Shown here piece by piece: positions 17,441 to 25,666 of a stretch of 64,000 nt of DNA; position 1 is the first letter of the stretch; every line of letters begins with the position of its first letter. Position numbers and translations under genes: made by a program. The stretch is from Bryobacterales bacterium (GTDB lineage Bacteria; Acidobacteriota; Terriglobia; Bryobacterales; Bryobacteraceae): positions 1 through 64,000 of the forward strand of contig PLOR01000018.1 in NCBI GenBank assembly GCA_003142185.1, in the 5' to 3' direction. The notes under the pieces were generated by a model. The model worked only from the letters and a program-made list of their open reading frames with translations, searched no databases and was not told the origin of the DNA.

Positions 17441-18514
17441 CTACAGGAAAATATTGAGCGTGTTCGTGGCGTCGTCGACGTAATAGACACCGCGGTCGGT
17501 GACGGCCAATCCGAATAGGGCGCCGGAGCCGGGCGGGGTGCCGCTCGAATCGAGCACAGCGGTACCGGCGGTATCGCCCCTGGGAGTGGTGACGACCAGC
17601 AATCCGTTATTACCGTTAACGGTCAGGATGTCGCCGAAGATGCCGATCGCGAGTCCCAGCGGATCGTTCAGGAAGCGGCCGCCCTCCTTGACTGTGGTGC
17701 CCGTCCCGGCCGAGGACTGGGTCCGCAGCGCGTCGGGTATGGCCGCGATCCGATTGTTTAGGCTATCGGCCACGTAGAGAGTTCCATCGCGCGCCAGGCC
17801 GAGGCCGGTTGGGCCAATCACCAAAGCGGCGGGATCGGTGCGTTCCGCAAAGCCCTTGCCGATGGTCACCATCGATTCCACGGTGGGCGCCGCGCCCGAA
17901 TGCAGCTCCAACGCGATGCGAACCACCGTCCCTTCATTTACCACGTTCCCGCCGCCGGCAACCGTGCCGTTAAGCACGTTGGTGACGAACAAGAACGCGT
18001 CATCGCCCTTCTGGACCGCGGTCATATCCCAGGGTCCGTTGATGGACGAGTCCGCTATGGTCTCCACGACGGTGCCCTTGGAGTTCAGCACCAGCAGGCA
18101 ACCAGACTCAGCCGTAGCCGAGGTCCCATCCGTGGTCGGCAGACTTCCTACCACCACCCAGCCAGATGGCAAGACGGCCAGCGCGGTGGTGAGTCCGATG
18201 CCGCCGGGGCACGCGCCGGGAAGCGTCGCCGCGTCGATTTGGGCAAACAGCGACTGGGTGCCGCGAGGCGTAATCTGGACTATCGTGGTGCCGGTTCCTT
18301 GCAGGTTGGAACTGTTATTGAAGTTACTGATCAGGATGTTTCCGGCTGTAAGATCGCCGACGCTTACGGGCACGATCGCGATGCCGTAAGGGTTCACATC
18401 GCCGTTGGCCGGCACGGTCGAAGCAATCACGCGCGTCCCGGGCGGTGTATTCTGCGCCAGCAAAGCGGCCGAGCAAACCAAACCGAGCCACAAGTGGCGA
18501 ACTGCATTCTGCAT
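17441..18514 (-). CDS. Secreted NHL/SMP-30-like beta-propeller protein
   Basis: This 357-residue protein has a signal peptide (ending near LLAQNTPPG). The mature part holds repeated blades of the form GPTGLGLARDGTLYVADSLNNRIAAIP, NDPLGLAIGIFGDILTVNGNNG and LFGLAVTDRGVYYVDDATN, characteristic of NHL-type six-bladed propellers. Cys residues (Cys108, Cys138 region) may form disulfides in the periplasm. Such proteins bind ligands or partners or act as lactonases; the metal-binding residues of SMP-30 enzymes cannot be identified with confidence, so no reaction is assigned. It is flanked by the RloAB pair and a STAS gene and appears to be transcribed alone. Confidence 0.7.
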   Translation of the reverse strand: MQNAVRHLWLGLVCSAALLAQNTPPGTRVIASTVPANGDVNPYGIAIVPVSVGDLTAGNILISNFNNSSNLQGTGTTIVQITPRGTQSLFAQIDAATLPGACPGGIGLTTALAVLPSGWVVVGSLPTTDGTSATAESGCLLVLNSKGTVVETIADSSINGPWDMTAVQKGDDAFLFVTNVLNGTVAGGGNVVNEGTVVRIALELHSGAAPTVESMVTIGKGFAERTDPAALVIGPTGLGLARDGTLYVADSLNNRIAAIPDALRTQSSAGTGTTVKEGGRFLNDPLGLAIGIFGDILTVNGNNGLLVVTTPRGDTAGTAVLDSSGTPPGSGALFGLAVTDRGVYYVDDATNTLNIFL

Positions 18515-18661
18515 TGATCAAAATCCTCCTAGCCGATCATGGCAGGGCCACAGCTTGGAGTTGTCAAATCCGTGTCAAATCGGTGTAATGCTTTGCCGCG
18601 TGTTGCCGACCGCTCCCATTGGTCGCGGCTCCGATTGCTTTCAGGAATTCGCGGAGTTGAT

Positions 18662-18997
18662 TTATTCCTTCGCGGCTTCTTCCACGCTGGGGTAGAAGGC
18701 GAAGACGCGGTCTAACTGGTTGACGCGGAAATTTTGCAGGATGTGGCCGGTGGCGCCGGCCATGCGCATCTCTCCTCCGGCGGCCATGATGCGGTTGTAG
18801 CCGGCGATCATGTAACCGATGCCGGTCGAATCGAGTGCGGTGATGCCACTCAGGTCGATGATGACGGTGCGCGTGCCGGTCTGCACCAGCTCTTCAACAG
18901 CGGCGCCGATGCGGTCGGGCGCTTCGCTGATCATCACCTTGCCCTGGAGGCGGATCACCGCCTTGCCCGGAGCAATCGTCTCTTGCGAAATCTCCAT
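18662..18997 (-). CDS. STAS-domain anti-sigma factor antagonist
   Basis: The 111-residue protein is a single STAS domain (SpoIIAA/RsbV family). The conserved loop ITALDSTGIGYM carries the phosphorylatable Ser57, the site that partner-switching serine kinases modify. The N-terminal strand AVIRLQGKVM and the later GGEMRMAGATG strand match the fold. Unphosphorylated antagonists bind an anti-sigma kinase and so release a sigma factor or another partner. No cognate kinase or sigma gene lies nearby, so the target is unknown. A partial palindromic repeat lies upstream of its start. Confidence 0.9.
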   Translation of the reverse strand: MEISQETIAPGKAVIRLQGKVMISEAPDRIGAAVEELVQTGTRTVIIDLSGITALDSTGIGYMIAGYNRIMAAGGEMRMAGATGHILQNFRVNQLDRVFAFYPSVEEAAKE

Positions 18998-19062
18998 TGA
19001 TCGACCAGTCTAACAAGGAGCGGCGCCGGTGAGCGGGGCGGGTCGGTTCGTCAAGAAGAAAT

Positions 19063-19108
19063 GTCGAGACGACTCTCGACACATCAGGCTTGACAGCCCG
19101 CGCCACGC
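19063..19108. repeat. Partial family A palindromic repeat
   Basis: The GTCGAGACGACTCTCGAC hairpin is followed by AGGCTTGACAGCCCGCGCCACG. The same order of modules occurs at 31884-31929, where only a few bases differ. It lies between the STAS gene and the end of the thioesterase gene. Confidence 0.65.
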
Positions 19109-19134
19109 CGGCCGCGCCGCGCACGCGTTCTTCG

Positions 19135-19608
19135 TCATTTCGCGTGTGGCCCTGGTGCCGAGGCGGCGAACTCGTGGCCTTCGATCTCCGCGATCTTGGC
19201 GCGGATCTCTACCGACACAGGCGACGACCGGCCGCTTGCATAATCGAGCATCACGAGAGTGGAATCGACCGCCGCAGCCAACTCGTCCCGTTTGTGGCTA
19301 ACGATAAGGTGCTCCATGCGCACGCTGCTGTTGCCGATGCGCGTGACGCGCGCGCCGACGTGCACGGTATCCGGGTAATTCAGCGGCAGCTTGTAGTCGC
19401 AGTGGATGCTGGCCAGAATCGGGCCCACCCCTTGCGGCGGCAGCGGCACCCACATCCCCACCCGCTCCAGGTATTCCACGCGCACGCTCTCGCACCAGCG
19501 CAGGTACACCAGGTTGTTCACGTGCCCGAAGGGGTCCTGATCTCCCCAAAGCACGGGGAAGGTTGTTACCACCGGAAACCCGGCGAGAGCTTCATGCTGA
19601 TGCTTCAT
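19135..19608 (-). CDS. Acyl-CoA thioesterase, 4HBT hotdog fold (YbgC/FadM-like)
   Basis: The 157-residue protein begins with the hallmark WGDQDPFGHVNNLVYLRW; Asp25 is at the position of the catalytic aspartate of 4-hydroxybenzoyl-CoA thioesterase-type enzymes. The following long hotdog helix, CESVRVEYLERVGM, and the strand GARVTRIGNSSVRMEHLI complete the fold. It should hydrolyse acyl-CoA thioesters in the cytoplasm; chain length cannot be told. The gene is monocistronic by spacing: the next genes on the same strand are over 130 bases away on each side. Confidence 0.87.
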   Translation of the reverse strand: MKHQHEALAGFPVVTTFPVLWGDQDPFGHVNNLVYLRWCESVRVEYLERVGMWVPLPPQGVGPILASIHCDYKLPLNYPDTVHVGARVTRIGNSSVRMEHLIVSHKRDELAAAVDSTLVMLDYASGRSSPVSVEIRAKIAEIEGHEFAASAPGPHAK

Positions 19609-19773
19609 GATCTTGCGCGGCCGGAAATACTGGCGCGGCCGAAAAATGGATTATCGCATGTTGGGCGGGATACGGACAGATTTTCATAATAACTGACCCA
19701 TCATCGCTCCTGAGAAGTTGTGAAGAAATGCGCCAGTAAGCGGGCGTCGGCAAGCTAAGCATTCCCCAGCGCA

Positions 19774-20508
19774 TCAACGGCCGGCGCGCAGACGGTCTAT
19801 GGCGCGGCGCAGGTCCGGATCCGGCTGGAGCCGCAAGGACTCTTCCCATTGGGCGATTGCCTCGGGCATCCGGCCGGGAATCTGCGACAGCGCGACACCC
19901 AGGTTGTAGTGCGCGTCGGCGTAGTCCGGCTGGATGCGCAGGGCCGCTTCAAAGTGCGCGATGGCCTCGGACGACCGGACCGGCAACTGGGACAACGCGA
20001 CACCCAGATTGTTGTGCGCCTCCGCGTAATCGGGCTTCAGGCGCAGCACGGCTTCGAACTCCGCAGCGGCTTCCGGCAACCGGCCGGGGGTTTTCGACAG
20101 CGCCACGCCCAGGTTGTAATGCGCCTCCGCGTAAGCGGGCTGAATGCGCAGGGCCGCCCGATATTCGGCGATGGCTTCGGGCAGGCGGCCGGGGATTCCG
20201 GCCAGTGCGAGGCCCAAGTTGTGGTGCGCTTCGGCGTAATCGGGGTCGATGCGCAACGCAGCCTGATACTCGCGGATGGCCTCCGGCAAACGCTCGGGAA
20301 ACTTGGCCAGCGCGCTCGCCAGGTTGTTGTGCAGGATGGCGGAATCCGGAAGAAGGCGGAGCGCGGCCTGGTATTGGGTGATGGCCTCGGGCAGGCGGCC
20401 AGGGGTCTGGGCGAGCGCACTGGCCAAGTCGCTGCGCGCCGGCGCGGATTCGGGCCGGATGCGCAAGGCTGCTTCCAGGTGCGGCATGGCTTCGGAGAGC
20501 CGCCCGGC
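19774..20508 (-). repeat. Seven 105-bp in-frame tandem repeats encoding 35-residue TPR units
   Basis: Units of exactly 105 bases end at 20508, 20403, 20298, 20193, 20088, 19983 and 19878, each beginning PGRLPEAI or a variant (AGRLSEAM, PERLPEAI, PVRSSEAI, PGRMPEAI). The canonical TPR is 34 residues; here each unit has one extra residue in a P-G-R turn. Units 2-6 are similar at DNA level, which favours copy-number change. Confidence 0.85.
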
Positions 20509-21783
20509 GCCCAGCAGGTAACTCCCCAGGTTATGCTCGGCGAGGTAGTTATCCGTGGTCATATCCAGCGCGTGCTGAAACAGCGTTTCGCTGTTTTTCC
20601 AGTGCTGGATCTGGGCCGCGGAAACAGCCGCCGCGGCCAAACATGCCGCAATGGCCGCGGCGGCGATCGGACGCGTCGCAGCCGGCCACCGCCGCGCCAG
20701 ATCGGCGGCGCCCCAAGCCAGCATGATGGCGAGGCCGACCATCGGAACATACATGTACCGGTCGGCGCGTGCCTGCGCGCCGACTTGCACCAGTCCGATT
20801 ACCGGCGCCAGCGTCACCAGGAACCAGAGCCAGCCGGCGGCCAGGTAGGGGGCGCTACGAAACGATCGCAGCGCGAGCGCCGTGACGATGGCGATTGCCA
20901 GCCCGGCAGCCGCTACTATCCACCATTCAAAGCCGGGCGGATACGGATAGAACACCGCCAGCCCGGACGGCCAAATCGTCTTGAGGCAGTAGATGGCGTA
21001 GGAGACCAGCGCGTTCTCCATCCTCAGCCCGATGGGCAACCGCGCGATTTCCTTGACGGCGCCGCCCGATTGCTGCACCAGGAACGTCGCCACGGCCGAA
21101 ACCGCGGCGAGCGCGAAGAGCGGAATCTTCTCGATCACCGCCTTTCGCGAAAGCCGGCGCAGCGGCCAGGCATCCAACACCAGCAGCAGCAACGGCAGGG
21201 TGACGATCATCGGCTTGGACATCAACCCCAGGATGAACCAGAGCAAGACCGCCAGGTAACGTCCCCGGCCCGGCCGTTCGGCATAGCGCACGTAGGCCCA
21301 TAACGCGAGAAACCAGAAGAAGGCGCAAAGAACGTCTTTGCGCTCCGCCACCCACGCGACCGAGTCGACGTGCAGGGGATGAAGCGCGAATAGGAAAGCG
21401 ACCCATGCGCTGGGCCAGCGCGCGTGGGTGGAGCGCACCAGAAATGCGAATAGCAGCACGCCGGCGAGCGCGTGCCACCAAACACTGGTGAGATGATGAA
21501 GCCCGCCGCGCAGGCCAAAAAACTGGCTGTCCAGCATGTGCGAGAGCCGCGTGACGGGAAACCAGTTGGCGGCTTCGCCGGAAGTCAGCGCCCATTCGAG
21601 ACCCGGCTGCGTGAGGCCGCCACGGACATGGGTGTTGCGGGTCACATACTCGGGATCGTCGAAATTGACGAAGTCAAAACGCGCGACGGGAGCATACAGC
21701 GCTACCGTCGCGACAAAAATGGCCAGCGCGATCCCCAGGTTGAGCCGGGAATTGCGCGCTGGCCTTATCAGGGGAAGCTGAAT
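19774..21783 (-). CDS. Polytopic membrane protein with C-terminal TPR repeats (GT-C/TMTC-like)
   Basis: The N-terminal half has about ten membrane helices with motifs seen in bacterial GT-C/O-mannosyltransferase-like TPR proteins: HVRGGL, LSHMLDSQFFGL-GGLHHL, ALHPLHVDSVAWVAERKDVL. The C-terminal half is seven 35-residue TPR units. The first ATG/GTG/TTG in frame is the GTG at 21645. Conserved sequence continues upstream of it, giving an additional membrane helix and NFDDPEYVTRN, the usual N-terminal motif of this family. No standard start codon is available there; an ATT at 21783 with GGGAG nine bases before it is the best candidate, and a CTG lies at 21810. It directly follows the second TonB-receptor gene. 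A glycosyl-transfer function is inferred. Confidence 0.7.
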   Translation of the reverse strand: MQLPLIRPARNSRLNLGIALAIFVATVALYAPVARFDFVNFDDPEYVTRNTHVRGGLTQPGLEWALTSGEAANWFPVTRLSHMLDSQFFGLRGGLHHLTSVWWHALAGVLLFAFLVRSTHARWPSAWVAFLFALHPLHVDSVAWVAERKDVLCAFFWFLALWAYVRYAERPGRGRYLAVLLWFILGLMSKPMIVTLPLLLLVLDAWPLRRLSRKAVIEKIPLFALAAVSAVATFLVQQSGGAVKEIARLPIGLRMENALVSYAIYCLKTIWPSGLAVFYPYPPGFEWWIVAAAGLAIAIVTALALRSFRSAPYLAAGWLWFLVTLAPVIGLVQVGAQARADRYMYVPMVGLAIMLAWGAADLARRWPAATRPIAAAAIAACLAAAAVSAAQIQHWKNSETLFQHALDMTTDNYLAEHNLGSYLLGAGRLSEAMPHLEAALRIRPESAPARSDLASALAQTPGRLPEAITQYQAALRLLPDSAILHNNLASALAKFPERLPEAIREYQAALRIDPDYAEAHHNLGLALAGIPGRLPEAIAEYRAALRIQPAYAEAHYNLGVALSKTPGRLPEAAAEFEAVLRLKPDYAEAHNNLGVALSQLPVRSSEAIAHFEAALRIQPDYADAHYNLGVALSQIPGRMPEAIAQWEESLRLQPDPDLRRAIDRLRAGR

Positions 21784-21806
21784 GTTCGATTTCTCCCGGC
21801 GGTGTT

Positions 21807-24800
21807 TCAGAATGAAACCTTCACCCCCAGTTGCAGGGCACGGCCGCCGCCGGTGCCGTTGACGCCGGTACCGCTGCCGATGGTTGAGGTTACGTAGCCG
21901 TATGTCGAGCTGGTCGTTGAAGCGCTCGGGTTGGCGAACTGCGGCGTGTTGGTCAGGTTGAACGTCTCGCAGCGCAGTTCGATGTTCGCGCGCTCGCGGA
22001 TCTTAAAGTTCTTGAACAGCGACGCATTCAGCGCGAACAATCCGGGACCACTCATGATGTTGCGTCCCGAAGTGCCGAAAACGACGCCTGTGGGCTGGGA
22101 GAAACTGGACGTGTTGAACCAGAGGTTGCCGGTATTGATGCCGTGCTCGAGCTGTACCGGAGCCACCTGATTGGCGGTCTGAGTCTCACCCGGTGTATTC
22201 AAGCTGCTGCCACTGGCGGTGACGCTGAATGGCGTCCCGGTCATCAGGCTCAGCACTCCGGAAAGCTGCCAGTTGCCCAGTATCACGGCTGCCGGACCGC
22301 TGTTCATCCACTTCTTGCCGACGCCCGCCGGTAACTGGTAGACGTAGCTCTGCACGTAGGTCAGAGTTCGGTCCCAATCCGTGCGCGCGTAATTGCGCTG
22401 TGCGCCAATCTGCCAATACAGGGCACCGTCATCACTTTGCTGGTAATCCATTCCCTTGCCCCACGTGAAAGCGGTGAGGATGTTCAAATCGCCGAGACGC
22501 CTTTCCAGTTTCGCCTGCAAGGCATTATAGCTGGACGAAAAGCCATCCCAGTACAGGGTGTCGCCCGCTGTCTTGCCGTAGAGGATATCCAGCGGCTCGC
22601 TCGCCGTACCTCCGCCAAGCACGCTGGTGGGCGCATTCAGGTTCCATTGGGCGCCCGTGTCCACTCCGTGCAGCCCCACATAGGCTACGTCGAGAGTCCA
22701 GTTTCCCGGCAGCGAGCGCTGCACCGCGAGGTTCCAACTCTCCACGTAAGGGTTCTTGTAATTCAGGTTGATCGTGAATTCGCTGTTGCTCAATAGCGAG
22801 CCGGTCGCCGGAATGATGCCGCTGGACGGGATCGTCACCGGTACCGGCAGTGGAAACCCCTGCTGGAATGTCGCTGCCTGCCCGCTGGCATTCAGGGTGT
22901 TGGCGTAACCGTCGCCAACATTGGTGTAGAAGTTATTCGCGCGCACCGGATAGTTATATGCGTACGTGTTGTCTTCGAACGGCGTGTAACTGGTGCCGAA
23001 ACCCGCGCGGACGACGGTCTTCTCGGTGAAGCGATAGGCCAGTCCGATGCGCGGCGCAAAGTAGTTATACCGCTTCTTCATGCCCAGGTCCGACGGGTTG
23101 CTGCCGACTCCAGCCAGCACCAGATCGTTGGTAGTGGGATCGTAGTTGGAGAAACCACCGGGGAAAGCCGGTGTGGCGGGAGGATAAAACTCCCAGCGCA
23201 GGCCCAGATCGACGGTCAATTTGGGCGATACCTGCCACCGGTCGCCACCGAACCCGAAGAACTCCCACTGGCGGAAAGCCGGGAAATACGTGTTAATGTC
23301 GCGGCCGAGCTGATAAGGCACATCGAGCAGGAAGCTGGCCATATCGTTGGCGACACCCAGGGGGGTGGTGGCGTTGCAGCTTGTCGCCAGACCGTTGGAT
23401 CCAGTCTTAGTCGGGGTGCACGACCCGGTTTGCTCGTTGCCGAAATAATAGACCCCGCGCGGGCTGTAAGTCTGGTCTTGCAGTAAGTTGTCGCGCAGGC
23501 GCTTGAGATCGAATCCCCACTTGAAGGTGTGATTGCCTGTGGTTTTGGTCCACGTGTTGACCAGGTCGACATTGACTTCCGAGCGCACCCACGGCAGGCT
23601 TGCCGAGTAACCGATCATCGGGGCGGAAATGCCGTCGTTGATCTGGATACCCACGATGCCGCTGGTGAACTGGTTGATGTTGACACCCGGAATGCCGAGC
23701 TTCGTCGAATCGTTGGAGCCGTAATCGGAAGGGACGGCCTCGTTGTGGTAATAGGAGATCCCCAACCGCAACTCCGCCACCAGCGTGGACGAGAACATGC
23801 GGTCATAGTTGAGGCCGGTCGAGTAGGTGTCCTGCGTAGCGGTTCCCATGAAGGCGCCACCGGGACCGTCGCCGCCGGCCATGCCAAACAGCGGAGCCTG
23901 GAATATCACCGGCCGCGAAAAGCTGAAGCGTTCGCTGACGCGATCCTTGTCCGATAGGTCGTAATCCAGCTTCTCATCGAGGGAGTCGGTAGTCTTCTGG
24001 TACGGCAACAGGGCGTAATAGTTGTTGGCTGGCTTGGCGATATTGAAGGATTCGTTGGTCGACGGCAGCAGGCCAAGAATCGCGGCCGAGATTGAGTTGA
24101 TGCGGGAAGCGGGAATCTGTTTGTTCGGGAACGGAGTCCGTCCGGTGCCGTCGAGCGGATTGCCGGTCGCCGGATCGTAGATTATTTGCGCTCCCTGGCT
24201 GAGATCGCCTGTGCGCCAGGTGTTCGGCGGAATCGTCACGTTGTTGGTGTTGGCTTCGTGGTCCATCACTCGCAGGTAATCGCCGAAGATGAACATCTTG
24301 TTTTTCTTGATCGGGCCCCCCAGGTTGCCGCCGACGTAGTTATACGCCAGGTGACCGACCGACGGGTTGAAGAACGAGCGCGCGTCGAAGTCGCTGTTTT
24401 GCAGGAATTCATACGCGGCGCCGTGGATCGCGTTGGTTCCCGATTTCAGCACCACATTCACCACCGCGCCCGAGGCGCGCCCCATTTCCGGATCGTGGTT
24501 GGTCAGCGAAACGTCCACGGTCTGGATGGCTTCGATCGGGGGAATATAGATCTGAAGCAACCCCGTCCGCTCATTATCATCGGTGCCCTCGATCATGGTG
24601 TTGTTGCCCATGCGCGCCTGGCCGTTGACTTCGGTTTGCAGCGAGCTGGCGGCGTTGAAAAACTGTGAGTGCTGCTCGGTAACTGGGGCGACTCCCGGCG
24701 CGAGGTTCAAGAGCGACTGGAAATTGCGGTTCGCGCTGACCAGGGGGACGTTCGCGAGCACAGTGTTGCTGATCTGCGTGGACGTGGTGGCGGTATCGGC

Positions 24801-25187
24801 CTGCAGGATCGGCGGCGCGCTGGACACTTCGATCGTCTCAGTGATGTTGCCGGGCGTCATCTGAATATCGACGCGGGTCGTGGTGTCCACCACTAGTGTG
24901 ATGTCGCGACGGGTTTCCTTTTTGAATCCCGTGGCTTCGACGGACGCCGCATAGATGCCCGGCGGCAGGTTGGGAACGATCCAGTTCCCGCTTTCATTCG
25001 TTTGCATCGCATGAGCAACGGCCGTCTGAGTTTCCGTGATGGTGACTTTTGCATTCGGAACTACCGCACCGCTGGCGTCTGTGACGGTGCCCAGCAGAGT
25101 AGCATTCACGGCCTGTGAATAGGCCAGGCCGGCGCTGGCCAAGACGGCCAACGCGACGGCAAGGAATCGTTGCGAACGGGGCATCAC
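21807..25187 (-). CDS. Oar-like TonB-dependent receptor with carboxypeptidase-regulatory domain
   Basis: The 1126-residue product has a signal peptide (cleaved near LASAGLAYS-QAV), an N-terminal carboxypeptidase-regulatory sandwich (LGTVTDASGAVVPNAKVTI, NESGNWIVPNLPPGIYAASVEATGF), a plug, and a large barrel ending in LQLGVKVSF. It belongs to the same group as the receptors at 6912-10280 and 41623-44793 but is clearly divergent, so it is probably not a recent duplicate. The start is preceded by AGAGG. The stop lies within a few bases of the frame of the downstream membrane/TPR gene, so the two could be co-transcribed. The wHTH-malectin gene lies 480 bases upstream on the same strand. Substrate unknown; a carbohydrate is a reasonable guess from the neighbours. 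Confidence 0.9.
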   Translation of the reverse strand: MMPRSQRFLAVALAVLASAGLAYSQAVNATLLGTVTDASGAVVPNAKVTITETQTAVAHAMQTNESGNWIVPNLPPGIYAASVEATGFKKETRRDITLVVDTTTRVDIQMTPGNITETIEVSSAPPILQADTATTSTQISNTVLANVPLVSANRNFQSLLNLAPGVAPVTEQHSQFFNAASSLQTEVNGQARMGNNTMIEGTDDNERTGLLQIYIPPIEAIQTVDVSLTNHDPEMGRASGAVVNVVLKSGTNAIHGAAYEFLQNSDFDARSFFNPSVGHLAYNYVGGNLGGPIKKNKMFIFGDYLRVMDHEANTNNVTIPPNTWRTGDLSQGAQIIYDPATGNPLDGTGRTPFPNKQIPASRINSISAAILGLLPSTNESFNIAKPANNYYALLPYQKTTDSLDEKLDYDLSDKDRVSERFSFSRPVIFQAPLFGMAGGDGPGGAFMGTATQDTYSTGLNYDRMFSSTLVAELRLGISYYHNEAVPSDYGSNDSTKLGIPGVNINQFTSGIVGIQINDGISAPMIGYSASLPWVRSEVNVDLVNTWTKTTGNHTFKWGFDLKRLRDNLLQDQTYSPRGVYYFGNEQTGSCTPTKTGSNGLATSCNATTPLGVANDMASFLLDVPYQLGRDINTYFPAFRQWEFFGFGGDRWQVSPKLTVDLGLRWEFYPPATPAFPGGFSNYDPTTNDLVLAGVGSNPSDLGMKKRYNYFAPRIGLAYRFTEKTVVRAGFGTSYTPFEDNTYAYNYPVRANNFYTNVGDGYANTLNASGQAATFQQGFPLPVPVTIPSSGIIPATGSLLSNSEFTINLNYKNPYVESWNLAVQRSLPGNWTLDVAYVGLHGVDTGAQWNLNAPTSVLGGGTASEPLDILYGKTAGDTLYWDGFSSSYNALQAKLERRLGDLNILTAFTWGKGMDYQQSDDGALYWQIGAQRNYARTDWDRTLTYVQSYVYQLPAGVGKKWMNSGPAAVILGNWQLSGVLSLMTGTPFSVTASGSSLNTPGETQTANQVAPVQLEHGINTGNLWFNTSSFSQPTGVVFGTSGRNIMSGPGLFALNASLFKNFKIRERANIELRCETFNLTNTPQFANPSASTTSSTYGYVTSTIGSGTGVNGTGGGRALQLGVKVSF

Positions 25188-25666
25188 TAACCTCTTTCTA
25201 TCTATTGGTTCACTTTCTTAATTCAACTTCTTGGCGGAACCACTTGCGGCGCGGGCAAGACCCCTAGCCTAATCCGCATTTCCGGCAATAACCGGCTCGA
25301 AGCTGATTCCGCGACCCACATATTACAAATAACGTTGACTGTAAGCTATCTGTACGGGAGCCTAGCCCCGTCCAACTTGGTGTCAAGGGTGGCGAGTGCC
25401 GCCAAACATGCGCTTAGCCAGCGGGAAATTGGCTCTTGCCATACCGCCCAAGAACGTCGTAAATCGTACTCCTCAGGTTTCGCCGGCCTTCCCTTGAAGC
25501 GATACGCAGGCGATTGGCTACAGCAACGCTTGGCTCTTCGATGGAGTTGAAACGCACGACTGACTTGCCGCCAAACCCTAAAGCGGATTCTAGGCGTGCC
25601 TGGAGCCCCCCGGAAGTTTCATCAGGTTAATTTAACCAAGGGGTTACAAGAGGAACGAGGTTGGAC
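25188..25666. promoter_or_regulatory. Intergenic leader between malectin-regulator gene and receptor gene
   Basis: This 479-base gap precedes the leftward receptor gene and follows the end of the regulator gene. It holds an AT-richer patch at 25200-25235 next to the receptor start and another at 25320-25350, the likely promoter area. No hairpin terminator was found for the regulator gene. A small open frame at 25335-25550 has no recognisable features and is not called. Confidence 0.4.

Noticed and set aside
19774-20508. CRISPR-like regular array
   Set aside because: The 105-base period is in frame and encodes TPR units; there are no short identical repeats separated by unique spacers and no cas genes.
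25335-25550. Small open frame of 71 codons in the 25.2-25.7 kb gap
   Set aside because: No ribosome site, no homology-like motif and no neighbour overlap support it.
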